Of a stretch of DNA of 64,000 bases, positions 1 to 11,092 are shown piece after piece. The notes beneath the pieces were generated by a model, which had not been told where the DNA came from, searched no databases, and was given only the letters and a program-made list of their open reading frames with translations. The translations under genes were made by a program, and so were the position numbers. Numbering within the stretch: the stretch's first letter is position 1; each line of letters opens with the position of its first letter. The DNA is from Bromus sterilis (Eukaryota; Streptophyta; Magnoliopsida; Poales; Poaceae): the NCBI GenBank assembly GCA_950022295.1, contig OX465601.1:77695501-77759500 (forward strand), in the 5' to 3' direction.

Positions 1-3000
1 TAAAATACAAGGAAATGGTAGTATTTGATGTTATAATTTATAAATATCTTTTGATTATTTTGTTTTCAAAATAAATATACATATTTAGACTGATTTTTAC
101 CAACATAGCACACTAACAAAGTTTATTATTGACGAATTATATGCAGTCTGATTGATAACTGTTTGTTCATTGTCATCTAATTGTACATATTTCTTTCTTT
201 GTTATGTATGAGATATGTTTATGGTATTAACTTTTTCAGAGTAATAATACTCGATATTTTAGTGTACCCACAGTTGTTTTTATATACCTTTTTTTTTAAA
301 ACAAATCTTATATCCCTCATCATGTTGCATTTTAGATGATTTTACTTTAACGTTCGGTCCCCCTTGCGTATAAGTCCTGGCTCCGTCGTTATACCCAGTG
401 TGCCCTCTACTTTGACTAAAACTCTGATGATTGGATACTATTTTTTTTCCTGGACAATAGATTGAGGCTGCAAGTTACAGCGTGACACATGTCATCTGAT
501 CCCAGTCCTAAAAATATATACGGTATATAATATGTGGCTCTGATGGATTATTTCTCTATTTTGATGAGCCATGGTCTTCCTAGTTTCACGGTTTATACTA
601 AAATTTTATACATTTTATAATTCAATCTTACTCAAATAAATTACATAATAAAATTTATTTTACTCCATTGACAAGAATTAATAGAATAACTAAGTTGCTA
701 AGTACTTCCATCGATGTGGCTTGTTAAACAATTTTAATGTTTCATAAAAGCATACTTGTGTTATGTACATTTCAATCATTTTGTGATACAAATTTTATGT
801 CTCTCATTGGATGGATTATGATATGTATATGTGTATGTACCATTTTAGGCAGGATCAATAAATATGTTGCCAGAATGCTATACAACCTATGACATAAAAT
901 AATATCTTAGAGATGTATGTAGAACATACAATTTTCTATATTTGAGTACAAGTACATAAAAAAGAGTGTGGATTTTTTACCAATACAAACGATACATTGT
1001 CATATCCATATCATTCATCCGTGCTTTGAGTTCCGCATTGCACCTAAGCAGTTTTATTTGATGCACATTGTTAGTTTAGAAAATTCATCACATCAACACG
1101 AACCGTATCCGGATATTCTACTAGTGTGCACAAAAATACTAGTATAACTTTATGCAATTCATGGTGCATGGTTGCACAGATCTCGAAACAACTTGCTTTT
1201 TAATGAATGATATGAATATGACATGTATCGCTTATGTAGATACATATGTATTTTCCCATAGAAGAACATAAAATTTACGTAACATCCACACTTTTTTACA
1301 GTAACATCCGCACTTTTCAGGTTGTGAAAACTAAAAGACAAAAATGCGGGTTAATAAAATCATAACCGGAGATTTTAGTTCCACATGAATTTAATATAGA
1401 TAATATAAAATGGAACTAGCAATTGAGTTTGACGTACAATTTCAGTTTGATGTACACTGTTTAGGTTTAGATTTGTATTTATTTAGATCCATTTGTATTT
1501 GCATTGGTAAATTAGTATAACCATTTATTCAGTGTTATTTTCTCCTCTAAGTTTACTATTGGCATGATTTGGCCCAAGACGTATCCGGTACTCCGATACT
1601 TTAGGGACTCCAGGTACTCCCAAATATACATTTGGTAATTAAAAATAATAATAAACAGAGAAAAATGTAGACATAGTATATAATATGTATAAAAGATGTT
1701 GCAAAGTATATATCCATATTTGAAATGCAAATCATGCAATAGACAAAGTATATAATTTGTAACCTGTTACGATTGGTTTATGAATTCAGCTCATTATCAC
1801 TTGATGGTGAATTTGCCGTTTCTGTTTCTCGAGCCACATATTGAGTTTGGCGCTGAAATCTGTAACATCGTAAATGCATTGTTTGTGTTGCAAAATTATT
1901 TTGTAATGTTTAACAAAATCAAATGGAATAAACTGCAATTTGTACAGACAATTGATTAAACTGGATGGGTGCAAGGGGAGGAGTCCACAAGTGTGAGCAT
2001 TGGATAAATTCACGTCTTAGCCCATGCACATTTTCATTGAACCACCAATCTTGCATTTTTTTTTCGTTTGCTCGATTCTTTTAATGGTTTTGGCTCGGGG
2101 TTTTAGATTCCCCACCCCCCCCCCTTTCTTTTTGTTTCTTCACTGGTTTTCCCTTGTCTTTCGTTTTTATTTTTACGATTTCTCTCTTTGTTTCTCATTT
2201 TCACTAGTTTTTTTTCCTTTTCCTTTTCCTTGATTTCCGTGTTATTTCTCGGGTTTTTTTTTCCTTTGATTTCTTTCTTGTTTTCTATTTTATTTTTATT
2301 TTGTTAGTTTTAATTGGTTTTCCTTTTTAAAGCATATGTCCACTTTTTCTCATTACACAATATATATTTTTAGTGTGCACGCAAAACATTCTTTTCATAC
2401 ACGTTGAACATTCTCTTGAAATACATATTTGAACAATTTTTTGAATATAGGATCAATATTTATTTTCGAACACATGTTTAAAATTATTTTTATGAAAACA
2501 AAACTAAAAATACGTGAGCATTGTTTTTACATTATATGTTTTTTCAATGTCACAAAGATTTTTTGTGAATGCAATAAAGTTTTTTTTATTTCACATGAAT
2601 TTTTAATGGTAAAAATCATTTTAAATTTTTTAAACATTATTAAAACAGTCGGATACATTTTTATGAAACACGGGGACATTTTTTTAAATTATCATCATTT
2701 TTACACCTTTTAAATAAAATCAAATTCATTAACTTTAGTTTTTTGTAAAATGTAAGTTCTTCAGATATATTATTATAAAATAAAATTTAAAATATACAAA
2801 CAAAAAATGTGTACATCATGTCTCGTGGGTTTACTGCTGCAGTGTACCAGCCTATTTACGACACTATTGATGCAAACATGACTTACGTCCGAAATCAATA
2901 ATTGAGGGTACTTTTTCCGCCGAACACCCCATACCCTTTCATGCTTGACAAGTGGCACACTGTACATGTGCCACTTGTCACGCTCTAATGTTTCCTTTTT

Positions 3001-3477
3001 TCCCTTTGTTTAGAAGCATGCAGTGTGCCTCTCGCGAAAACAGATTCGTGCCTCCGCGAGATGTACGATCGTACCCCTTTTTTTAATTTCTTTTTGGAAA
3101 AAATAATTTTGGCTTCACCAAAACATAAGGAAAAACCACGTTGAAAACCGAAAAATACCAAAAAGTCAATTTTAAACAACGAAAATGGGTACACAAAAAT
3201 AAAAAAATAAAAATCAAAGGAAAGCACCGATGGGGGGTACTCAGGATGATTGTTAGTTGGATTCCGAAGGAGTACTCATTAATTACCCCAACATCTTGAT
3301 ATTATAACGAAACATAGGCGCGCCCACAAAAGCATTTATGGTTGTGCCTTGGGCCTCTTCCAGTGAGAAGAGAGATTACTGTACACATGATGGGGGGATA
3401 AACGAGATGAAATTTACAGCACCTAGAACGGTACAAGAAGAAGTGAAAAACTACACATGTAAAATGCTTTTGGTCAT
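1..3477. other. AT-rich intergenic DNA, no supported gene
   Basis: I see no gene in this stretch. Open frames are short, low in complexity and lack recognisable motifs. The stretch from about 2050 to 2345 is strongly pyrimidine-rich on the plus strand, and about 3060-3220 is A-rich. Around 355-415 there is a phrase (cggtcccccttgcgtataag and following bases) that resembles boilerplate seen in grass DNA transposon ends, but no partner terminus was found. The region is probably old repeat debris upstream of the LINE insertion. Confidence 0.6.
2946..2980. repeat. Perfect 14-bp inverted repeat (hairpin)
   Basis: The left arm tgacaagtggcaca (2946-2959) is the exact reverse complement of the right arm at 2967-2980, with a 7-base loop. 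It has no flanking TA or other obvious duplication, so it is not clearly a MITE. No coding gene abuts it. Its role is unknown. Confidence 0.7.
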
Positions 3478-4053
3478 AGATAGTTTGTCATACAATACCG
3501 CCTGTGGACTGCCGACCATAGGAGGCGACATGGTCTCCAGGACGATACCACGTGTTGCTACTTTTGCGACCAAGATGAAGATGCGGTGGACCATATTCTC
3601 TTGCGTTGTGTCTATGCCAGACATGTATGGTTTCTTCGCTTCATGCGCGCGAGGATCCCCCTCGATCGGGTTCCCACTACGGACGATAGACTGGAGCACT
3701 GGTGGATGCAGGCCCGCAAATCCATCCCCAAGTACAAGCGAGGCGGCTTCGACGCCTTGATTATCTTGGTCTGCTGGCACCTCTGGAAACAGAGAAATGC
3801 CCGAGCTTTCAATCATCTGCATAGCTCCATCTCGGCGCCCTCCATAGTCAACTTGATCATTGATGAACTTAAGCTTTGGTTAGCGGCAGGCAACCTTTGT
3901 GAGGAATAGAGTAGTTATTTTGGGCTTGGCGTTGGGCTTCTCTCCGGCTTGTGGAGGGAATCACCCCGTTCTTGTAAACATCCCCTATTTTCTTCTATAA
4001 AGCTATATATGATATGTTTTTGGCGTACTGTCAAAAAAAAAAGATAGCTTGTC
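3478..4053 (+). mobile_element. 5'-truncated LINE (non-LTR retrotransposon) with target-site duplication
   Basis: The body runs from 3490 to an A-run ending at 4041. The direct repeats agatagtttgtc (3478-3489) and agatagcttgtc (4042-4053) flank it and differ at one base, as expected of a 12-bp target-site duplication. The inside encodes only the C-terminal end of a LINE ORF2 followed by about 120 bp of 3' UTR. The abrupt 5' end within the ORF, the 3' A-run and the duplication together are the classic signature of target-primed reverse transcription with 5' truncation. Confidence 0.88.
3490..3909 (+). pseudogene. LINE ORF2 C-terminal fragment (RT zinc-binding, zf-RVT type)
   Basis: One open frame runs from the truncation point to the stop at 3907-3909, about 139 codons. 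Near its start it reads LWTADRR, then CCYFCDQDEDAVDHILLRC, and then HVWF. This is the Cys-x2-Cys ... His ... Cys pattern found at the C-terminus of plant LINE reverse transcriptases. It is followed by a basic, Trp-rich tail (CWHLWKQRNARAF) that is also typical. No reverse transcriptase or endonuclease domain is present, so this is a dead fragment carried by the truncated LINE and not a host gene. An ATG at 3586 is internal and not meaningful. Confidence 0.85.
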
Positions 4054-5207
4054 CTTTGCAGACGCGGCAGCACTGTTCCAGCTTCTAGAGAAGATGGACG
4101 GCGTGGCTCCTCGTCCATACAGTACTACTCACGTCGCTTTTATTAGCAAAGCCGCCACTGCTACCATGTCCCATCCCAGGTCAAAAGTCCTTTCTCACGC
4201 TAGGTAGCCTCGCCTCGCCGCTAGCATTCCTCTTCTTCTTCAGCCTTCCGCCAAGCACTACTGTACTACTGCTAGATAGAAACAAAAATAGGAAGAGAAA
4301 AAGTTAGCCGCAGCGATGTGTCATTCACCGCTAGCTGCCCTGGCCATCGAACTACGGCGACAACGTTTATTAGATCAAATGAATGAAATCCTGGTCACTG
4401 ACAAAAGCGACGCCGATCAGTTCCACTCGTCGGCGCGGCGCCTGAAAGAACGGGACGGCGCAGCAAACTCGCCCCTTAACAATCCTTGACCGATCGTAGT
4501 CGATCTGCGCTGCAGAGCGTTTCCTCGCATGAAATATAAGATGTCGATCGATCTGGGATCAAATCATACCATCAAAAGGTACGAGCGAGCGCCTCTTTCG
4601 ATAAAAACAAAAGGGCTCATAGGGAGAATCCCCAGTCCCAGAGAGGAGGCCCGTAGTGGCTTTCCCTTTTGTGTTTTTCTTCCTCGAGATCAAGATCAAG
4701 CTCAGAGTCGTAAAGAGGAATGCTGGTGATTTTGAACGAGAGAGTCGGAAGATCCCTAGGACTGTGCGAGAGGAAAGGAATGTTTCATGGACCAGGAATA
4801 TAATACTTCACCTCCATTCGTTTTCCCAAAGCAACGGCGTCTTACGTAAAGCAGATTAGCAGATGGCGTTACCTAGGAGTATTTAGGGAAAGATAGATAC
4901 AGATCATGCGACGTGTGTACTGTCAGTCACGTAATGGCGTAACGCAAGCCATAGTGCAGATGGTTACCGTAACAGCCTGAAACCATTGAAGTGAAAGCCA
5001 CGTATGAAACAGTGTAGTGTGAAACAGCGTAACGCCTTCTGAATTCTGCCATGGCCGGCGGTCGAGGAGAAGAAGGGAGAGGGCGGATGAAATGATCGGG
5101 GATGGGCGCACAGGGCCGGGTTCGGAGGCGAGACACGTCGTCGGGTTGGGTGTCACGGCTGCTGCGCTGCAAACAACACAACACAATGAACATGTTTGGT
5201 TGCCATC
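4054..5207. other. Intergenic DNA, no supported gene
   Basis: Moderately GC-rich, mixed-composition DNA. Small open frames exist on both strands but none shows a family motif, convincing codon structure or splice-linked partner. No transposon termini were recognised. Confidence 0.5.
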
Positions 5208-5300
5208 TACTCCCTCCGTTCCAAATTAGTTGATCCACGACCCACATTTGTATACATAGGTATACAAATGTGGGTCAACTAATTTGGAATGGAGGGAGTA
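5208..5300. mobile_element. Stowaway MITE (Tc1/mariner type)
   Basis: Ends carry the terminal inverted repeat CTCCCTCCGTTCC (from 5210) and its complement ending at 5298, each flanked by the TA target duplication (5208-5209 and 5299-5300). The whole element of about 89 bp is nearly palindromic and could fold into a long hairpin centred near 5255. This terminus and TA target are diagnostic of Stowaway elements in grasses. It is non-coding and non-autonomous. Confidence 0.95.
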
Positions 5301-5683
5301 CGATTTTGTGTGCATTGCATGCACATTTCTATAAAATCTGGTTGATCAAATAGTACAATGAAAAACTAACATCTGCATTTGGATTCGTTGCCTGCATACT
5401 CTGCCTGATTAAGGGAAACGGAAGGCACATTGTTTGATTGCACACTTAAAACACAAGGTATGGTGTTGGGTTATATGCATGATGCGTCCCATCTAGTCTG
5501 TATGGAGATGGTAAGATTACCAGCACACTAGACAGATAGCACATAACACAGACAAATGGATATCACATAACACAATATATAGTACAACAGTTCAACAAAG
5601 AACATAATCAGTTCTGATTTAAACATACTAAAAAATTCACTTCATTCTCCTAAACATTCACGGCATATGCGTCGTCGTGCTTG

Positions 5684-6150
5684 TCACACTTTAATGCCAT
5701 CATGGTTGAAGACTATGACCTTTAGCATGTCTAAAGTAAGCAGCTTGAAGGTTATCATGCATCCGATCTTGATCTGATGGACTGCGGCGAAGGTGGCCTA
5801 ACCCTGATCGAGGAAGACCCTGTCGTCCACCAGCGGACGGTGACCCTTCATGCGTAACCGGTGTTGGCTTTCATCCTTCTCGTCGGCATGGTCTGAAAAT
5901 GCTTCCTGAGCTCCAGGGGCATTAACATGGATTCTAGCTTCGCCACAAGGATAACCTTGCAGAAGGAAGTTGGCTCAACCTCCGGAGTACAGTGCATATA
6001 GTTCCGGCGCTTGCTGCTAGGTGGTGTGGCCTCCGACACCTCCTCGGTCGTGAGCGCCATCACCTCCGACACATCCTCGAATGTGAGCGGCACATCCTCC
6101 TTGTCCTTATCCATGGGTGCCACCACCTCCTTGCCCTTGTCGATCTGCAT
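5684..6150 (-). pseudogene. B3 DNA-binding domain gene fragment, disabled
   Basis: Reading down the minus strand from 6150 there is an acidic linker, then SFCKVILVAKLESMLMPLEL, then KHFQTMPTRR and ANTGY. This is the first half of a plant B3 domain (REM-like; strands beta1-3). The frame stops at a TGA (5848-5850) where B3 proteins have Trp. It is followed in register by RVTVR, a one-base loss, then VDDRVFLDQG, a TAG where the second conserved Trp is expected, and ATFAAVHQIKIGCM and FKLLTLDMLKVIVFNHDGIKV to a stop at 5684-5686. Thus two Trp-to-stop changes and one frameshift disable it. The sequence just upstream of the apparent ATG (ttcatcaatgcag) looks like an intron acceptor, so 6150 is probably an exon start and upstream exons are missing or unrecognised. 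Confidence 0.75.
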
Positions 6151-6356
6151 TGATGAATAACAAGAAGGTCAAAGGTTGATCGACAATACACCCTCACCAC
6201 TTACCCAGGACCGCTCCCTCATCGGTAATATAAATAATCACCCCGACGCTCTACTTACCCACCACCAGACTCAGTTATCCCTCTTCCACATTCCTGTTTC
6301 ACATATACATCCATCGTCATGACCTTCAACCCTAACCCCTTCTCCTGAGATATTGA

Positions 6357-6829
6357 ATGGAGGCTTTCTTCCTTGGGGACTCACAAGGTGACTTCGTCAA
6401 GTTCAAGAACATCATGAGAGTGTGCTTGGACTTCACCAGCATTCAAGACACGCGGCAGGAAGGCGTCAATTTGGTAATGAGATCTACGTCGGAGAATGAG
6501 AAGACCATGATTCCTGACCCAGTGAAGGGCGCTCAGTCTATGGACACCCTGCGTTGGGCTATGAATCAAGCAGACTCTGATGAAGCTGCACATCGTGTAA
6601 GATGGGACAAGTACATGGCGTACACGATTCCTCAAAACCAGTGTGCCATGAAGTTACGGTCTAAGATGGGTCTGGCGCCGAAGGAACCACGACGTGCCGC
6701 AGGTTGTGGTCGTCTAAGGCAGACGACGCCATCCTTCTTGATGAAGAAGATGAAGACGTGGAGGAGGGTAAAAAGATAGCTACCCCCAGTCGTTCGAAGC
6801 GGTGTAAAGGTCACCGCGGCTGGGATTAA
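6357..6829 (+). pseudogene. Unrecognised, probably frameshifted coding remnant
   Basis: An ATG at 6357 opens a 140-codon frame (MEAFFLGDSQGDFVKFKNIM ...). Near 6690 the better-looking reading shifts frame into LWSSKADDAILLDEEDEDVE and then SRSKRCKGHRGWD, with a stop at 6827-6829. The shifted tail has the acidic-then-basic make-up of a nuclear protein C-terminus, which suggests one ancestral ORF with a 1-base indel. I do not recognise a family. It lies 200 bp from the B3 pseudogene but on the other strand. It could equally be chance; confidence is low. Confidence 0.3.
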
Positions 6830-7733
6830 TTAGGTGCTTGTAATCCTCACCTCCGATGTAATAATAAAGCATCGTAAGAACCCTAGAATCCACTGATGCA
6901 CCGATATATTCAAGGGGTCATTGGCTGTGTTTCTCCTAAACCATTCCTTCACCCCCGATATGTTCAATCGACTCTCAACATGCTTCAATCTAGGCCGTAA
7001 ATCTAATATGTCGCAACTCGAAAGCGGTAAACCGAGAGACAATATAAGGGGCTTACCGCCATGGCCGATGTGCTCATCAATCCGATGGCCACTGCTTTCT
7101 TCGATCTTCGCCGATGTCGCTTTGTGCTCTCCGCCGCCGGTGTGAGTTTGGAAGGGAGTACAGGGAGCGGCGAGGAGAAGTTATGACGGGCATCGGGAAA
7201 CAACATGGGTTACCGAATGTGGCTCAACGCGTGCAAAAAGACCCGCCACTTGCGATCACTCTCAACGGGCCTGATTGAGGATGCTTTAAATTTCGTGCGA
7301 TATAGATCCAACTGTGTTCGCGGACAACCAAGGAAATCCATTTCTTATTTCCAAAGCAGCGAACAAAACACGTCCAACACGATTCCTATTTTTTCTCTAT
7401 CCACAACACAAGAGTAGTGAGACGACAGGGTCCACTCGAGCACAGGCTAATCAGCATGTTCCCATCGTGTCCAACCAGGCGCGGGTCACACATGACATGA
7501 GTGCGCACACATGATTAAAACCGCACCGAAGGATAAATTTGACGGTGATCCAAAGAAAAGAAGAAGAGGTATTTCAGGCGCTTTGGCTGTGATTTTGTCC
7601 ATATGCTTTCCAAATTTCTGGCCCCGGCAGCACAGCGCATCCACATGATTAACGTACTAGCTTAACGTAGACAGCGCGGCGGGTGTACCGCCTACGGCCC
7701 ACCCGTCATCAACCCCGCTACATTCTCAACGGT
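6830..7733. other. Intergenic / upstream region of the kinase gene
   Basis: No supported gene. The short frames lack motifs. The right end of this stretch is the presumptive promoter of the AGC kinase gene. Confidence 0.5.
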
Positions 7734-7738
7734 CATAA

Positions 7739-7744
7739 TATAAG
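7739..7744 (+). promoter_or_regulatory. Possible TATA element of the AGC kinase gene
   Basis: TATAAG within cataatataagaaagg lies about 440 bp upstream of the chosen ATG (8179). A start of transcription near 7770 would give a 5' leader of about 400 nt. That leader is long, and an ATG at 7764 would be in or just upstream of it. This is a sequence match only. Confidence 0.35.
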
Positions 7745-8178
7745 AAAGGAAGGTTTCTTCCCAATGGAATGGAAGCTGCAAAACCTAAGCGCGCGTGAAG
7801 AAGCAGAAACAGCGCAGGAGAAGGACTGGACACGACTGCTCCTCCCCTGCCGCCATTGTCTCCACTGCGAATTTACTCGCCGCTTCCCCCTCCCCCAACC
7901 TCTTTTGTCATCCTCCCCCAGCAACCTTACTGGCTTACTGCCACACCTCCATTACTGCCCAAGGACAAGGACAAGGAGGCGTCAGTCAGTCACTCAGTCC
8001 GTCGAGGAGTCTGATGCAGTCATCACGCGCTCCTCCTCCTCCTCCTCCAGCGCACCACCCCAAGCCGCCGAGGTCAGCCGCCTGCCACGCGCGCTCCCGC
8101 TCCCAGGTGCGCCCGGATCCAGGCCAAGATTTCGAGTTCCGCTTCGATTTCCTCTCCGAGCCCTTCCGCTTCGACGGC

Positions 8179-10050
8179 ATGGACGGCGGCGGTGACAAGG
8201 CGGCGGCCGCGAAGGGGGAGGAGGACGTCCTTGTTGCGTTCGACAAGGTGAGGATCAGCATTGCGTCGTCCAGCGAGGACGACGACGACGGCGAGGGGGC
8301 GCCGCCGAGGAGCTCCTTCTCTGGCGCCAGCCACCCGCCGGAGCCGGTCGACGAGATGGACCCCGTCCTCGTGGCCGTGGACCACGGCCGGGACAAGAAG
8401 CCGCTGCCGCCGCCGGCTCCCAAGCCGGTGATCCTGTGGGACGCGTCCCCGCCCGTGAGCGGCGCGGCGAGCCCGCACAGCAGCATGGGCGACAGCTCCT
8501 CCGGCGGCGGGGCGGCCACGGCGGCCACCTGCACCAGCATGGCGCCCAGCGGCACCGTCACCAGCCGGAGCGCCAAGACCAGCGTCAGCAGCAGCGCGGC
8601 CAGCGACTGGAGCAACGGCACCGCCGGCGGGAGCGGCGGAGGCGGCGGGGGAGGAGGGAAGCCCCACAAGGGGGGCGACCCGAGGTGGAAGGCGGTCCTG
8701 GCGGCGCGCGCGAGGGACGGGCCCCTCGGGATGGGCGACTTCCGGCTGCTCCGCCGGCTCGGCTGCGGCGACATCGGCACGGTGTACCTCTCCGAGCTGA
8801 GCAAGGGTGGCGGCGGTGGCGCGGCGAGGGCGCCGTGGTTCGCCATGAAGGTGATGGACAAGGCGTCGCTGGAGAGCCGCCGGAAGCTGAGCCGCGCCGA
8901 CACGGAGCGCGACATCCTGCAGCTGCTGGACCACCCCTTCCTCCCCACCCTCTACGCCCACTTCGAGACCGACAAGTTCGCCTGCCTAGTCATGGAGTTC
9001 TGCCCCGGTGGCGACCTCCACGCCCTCCGCCAGCGCCAGCCCGGCAAGCTCTTCCCCGAGCACGCCGCAAGGTACACCTTAATTTGACACATTTTCCTGC
9101 TACGATCTGCGTCGTTCCAAGCTCCATGGCGCATGCATGACTCCGTTTCCTTCAGGTTCTATGCCGCGGAGGTGCTCCTGGCGCTGGAGTACCTGCACAT
9201 GCTGGGGGTGGTGTACCGAGACCTCAAGCCGGAGAACGTCCTGGTCAGGGACGACGGCCACATCATGCTCTCCGACTTCGACCTCTCGCTCCGCTGCGTG
9301 GCCTCGCCGACGCTGGTCAGGCCGGCGCTGCCGAGCAGCGGCGCCTCCGGCCCCAACGGCGGCGCCTGCATCCAGCCCACATGCTTCATGCCCAAGCTCT
9401 TCGGCGGCCGGAGCAGCAAGAAGAGCGCCTCCACTACCTCCAGATCGAAGAACGGCGAGCAGCAGCAGCAGGGCGCCATGCCGGAGCTGGTGGTGGAGCC
9501 GACGGGGGCGCGGTCCATGTCGTTCGTGGGCACGCACGAGTACCTGGCGCCGGAGATCATCAAGGGGGAGGGCCACGGCAGCGCGGTGGACTGGTGGACC
9601 TTCGGCGTGTTCCTGCACGAGCTCATGTACGGCAAGACGCCCTTCAAGGGCCAGACGAACAGGGCCACGCTCTTCAACGTCGTCGGCCAGCAGCTCCGGT
9701 TCCCGGAGGGCGGCCCGCCGACGAGCGGCGCCAGCAAGGACCTCATCAGGGGCCTGCTGGCCAAGGAGCCCCAGGCCCGGCTCGGCGTCAAGAGGGGCGC
9801 CGCCGAGATCAAGCAGCACCCCTTCTTCGAGGGCATCAACTGGGCGCTCATTCGGTGCAGCACGCCGCCCGGCGTGCCCAGGGCCGTCGAGCCCGCCGCC
9901 GTCGGAGCAATGCCGGCGAAGTGTGCGTCCATGGACAGGGTGGAGACGAATTACAACAGCAGCAAGAGGATGGCAACGGGGCCAGGGCCAGGGCCAGGGG
10001 CAGATCATGTGGAATCTGGAGGGAAGTTCCTCGACTTTGAGTTCTTTTAA
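8179..10050 (+). CDS. AGC VIII protein kinase (D6PK/PVPK1-like), two exons
   Basis: Exon 1 is 8179-9071 and exon 2 is 9156-10050. The 84-bp intron has GT...AG ends and splits an Arg codon, giving 595 aa. Residues 1-180 are low-complexity (acidic, Ser/Gly-rich), followed by DPRWKAVLAARARDGPLGM, the usual lead-in of plant AGC VIII kinases. The P-loop is GCGDIG (195-200), the ATP Lys is K224 (FAMKVMDK), the catalytic loop is YRDLKPEN with D320, and the metal motif is DFD (338-340) instead of DFG, the hallmark of plant AGC VIII kinases. A long insertion rich in Ser/Gly follows before the GTHEYLAPE motif (A429-E431). The C-terminus is FLDFEFF, a PIF-like tail that docks PDK1 in this family. Such Ser/Thr kinases act at the plasma membrane in auxin transport control. 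In-frame ATG 8014 is an alternative start; ATG 8179 has a good context (G at +4). The protein looks intact. Confidence 0.92.
9072..9155 (+). other. Intron of the AGC kinase gene
   Basis: The donor is aag|gtacac and the acceptor is ttccttcag|gttc. Removing it joins EHAAR to FYAAEVLLALEYLHMLGV without a frame break, within kinase subdomains V-VIa. Plant AGC VIII kinases characteristically have an intron here. Confidence 0.9.
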
Positions 10051-10250
10051 TTAGGGAGTAGAGTCTGTAGCCTGAAAATTTGAGACAGTTTGTGTTCATT
10101 TGTGTTCGTAACCTTAGATAATTGATGTGGTCTGAGCTGCAGCTGTAGCTCCATAGTGTCAGTATTTGGCGATGACATACATGATGACCAGTTTAATTAA
10201 ATTATGTAAACTTTTCTGAGCTTGTATAACATATTAATCAGCCTCCAAAG

Positions 10251-10335
10251 AGAGGAACATGGTAATTTTTCATGTGAAATTCATGCATTCCACAGAGGAA
10301 CATTGGGATTTTTCATGTGAAATTCATGCATTCCA
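10251..10335. repeat. 43-bp direct repeat, two copies
   Basis: The copies start at 10251 and 10294. Both read agaggaacat, then a short variable stretch, then tttttcatgtgaaattcatg and cattcca. They lie in the 3' flank of the kinase gene, in non-coding DNA. This is a small local tandem duplication with no recognisable element termini. Confidence 0.8.
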
Positions 10336-11092
10336 AAGAGAGACTTAACGTACTCCAGACAATATTTCCTGCAATGCAATTTTGGAAATTTTTATATGAA
10401 ACAATATGAAAATGGTAGGCAAATTGCGGGTTCGATGTTCACCAGGAAAACCCACTGCTTGTATTTCATCCCTGAACACAAGCTATGGGGCAAAAAACCT
10501 GGTACGACCCTATTACAGAAAACAGTAATAGTCTAAATTCAAGCAGTTCTCAGCTCAGTGCCGAGGCTTCGACACCATCAAACGCATTGCTTGATCTCAC
10601 AGCATCCTTCAATCACTGCGGCTCAAGTCCTGCTGTCCTGCAACCCAAAAGTTGGTAGGTCAATTAAAGAGCATACATGAGTGGTACCACGATCATAATG
10701 AATGAGGGATAGTGCTTGACAGTGTTCGGATTCCTTACCAACATAACACTCCAGGTCGAGGAGGGGTTCTAAAGGTTGGGATTACTTCTTCTTGCGCAGG
10801 CTCCTTGATCTGGTCCAACCTTGCAGCGTTTCCTGCTGCCCTTTCTCTGCATTCCTTCACTGGGTTCCATGGGAGGTTACCATGTTCGGCCTGCTGGCGG
10901 CGTTCGCCTGTCTCATTGCTCCGACGTCCTCCATCTTGTCTTGCTCCTCGAGACGCTCCAGCCGTCGTTCCCTTGCCGCGCCTCTCCACCCCCTTGGACA
11001 AATCCAGTTGAGTTTTTTCAACAACAACAAGCAACCCAGGCAGAGTGCGTTGCTGTTGCAACGGTGGCAAAGTATCAACCGTGGTGCCTGTA
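10336..11092. other. Convergent 3' flanks of kinase and ABCE genes
   Basis: This stretch separates the two convergent genes. On the minus strand the ABCE stop (11093-11095) is followed by sequence with no family match. It probably includes the ABCE 3' UTR, possibly with a spliced 3' UTR exon beginning after ttgcag near 10640. Small ORFs here on both strands look like chance frames. Confidence 0.4.

Noticed and set aside
7795..8178. Extending the kinase upstream to a 723-codon frame beginning at 7795
   Set aside because: Position 7795 is GTG, not ATG, and the added residues are low-complexity Pro/Ser/Arg. The first in-frame ATGs are 8014 and 8179; 8179 has the better context and a family-like start.
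7986..8961. Long minus-strand ORFs (320 and 295 codons) and a 234-codon plus-strand frame over kinase exon 1
   Set aside because: They are shadows of a GC-rich exon with high third-position GC. They have no domains and overlap the clearly conserved kinase frame.
9100..10054. Minus-strand 302-codon and alternative plus-strand 305-codon frames over kinase exon 2
   Set aside because: Composition artefacts of the same GC-rich exon; the repetitive Ser/Arg/Ala sequences have no motifs.
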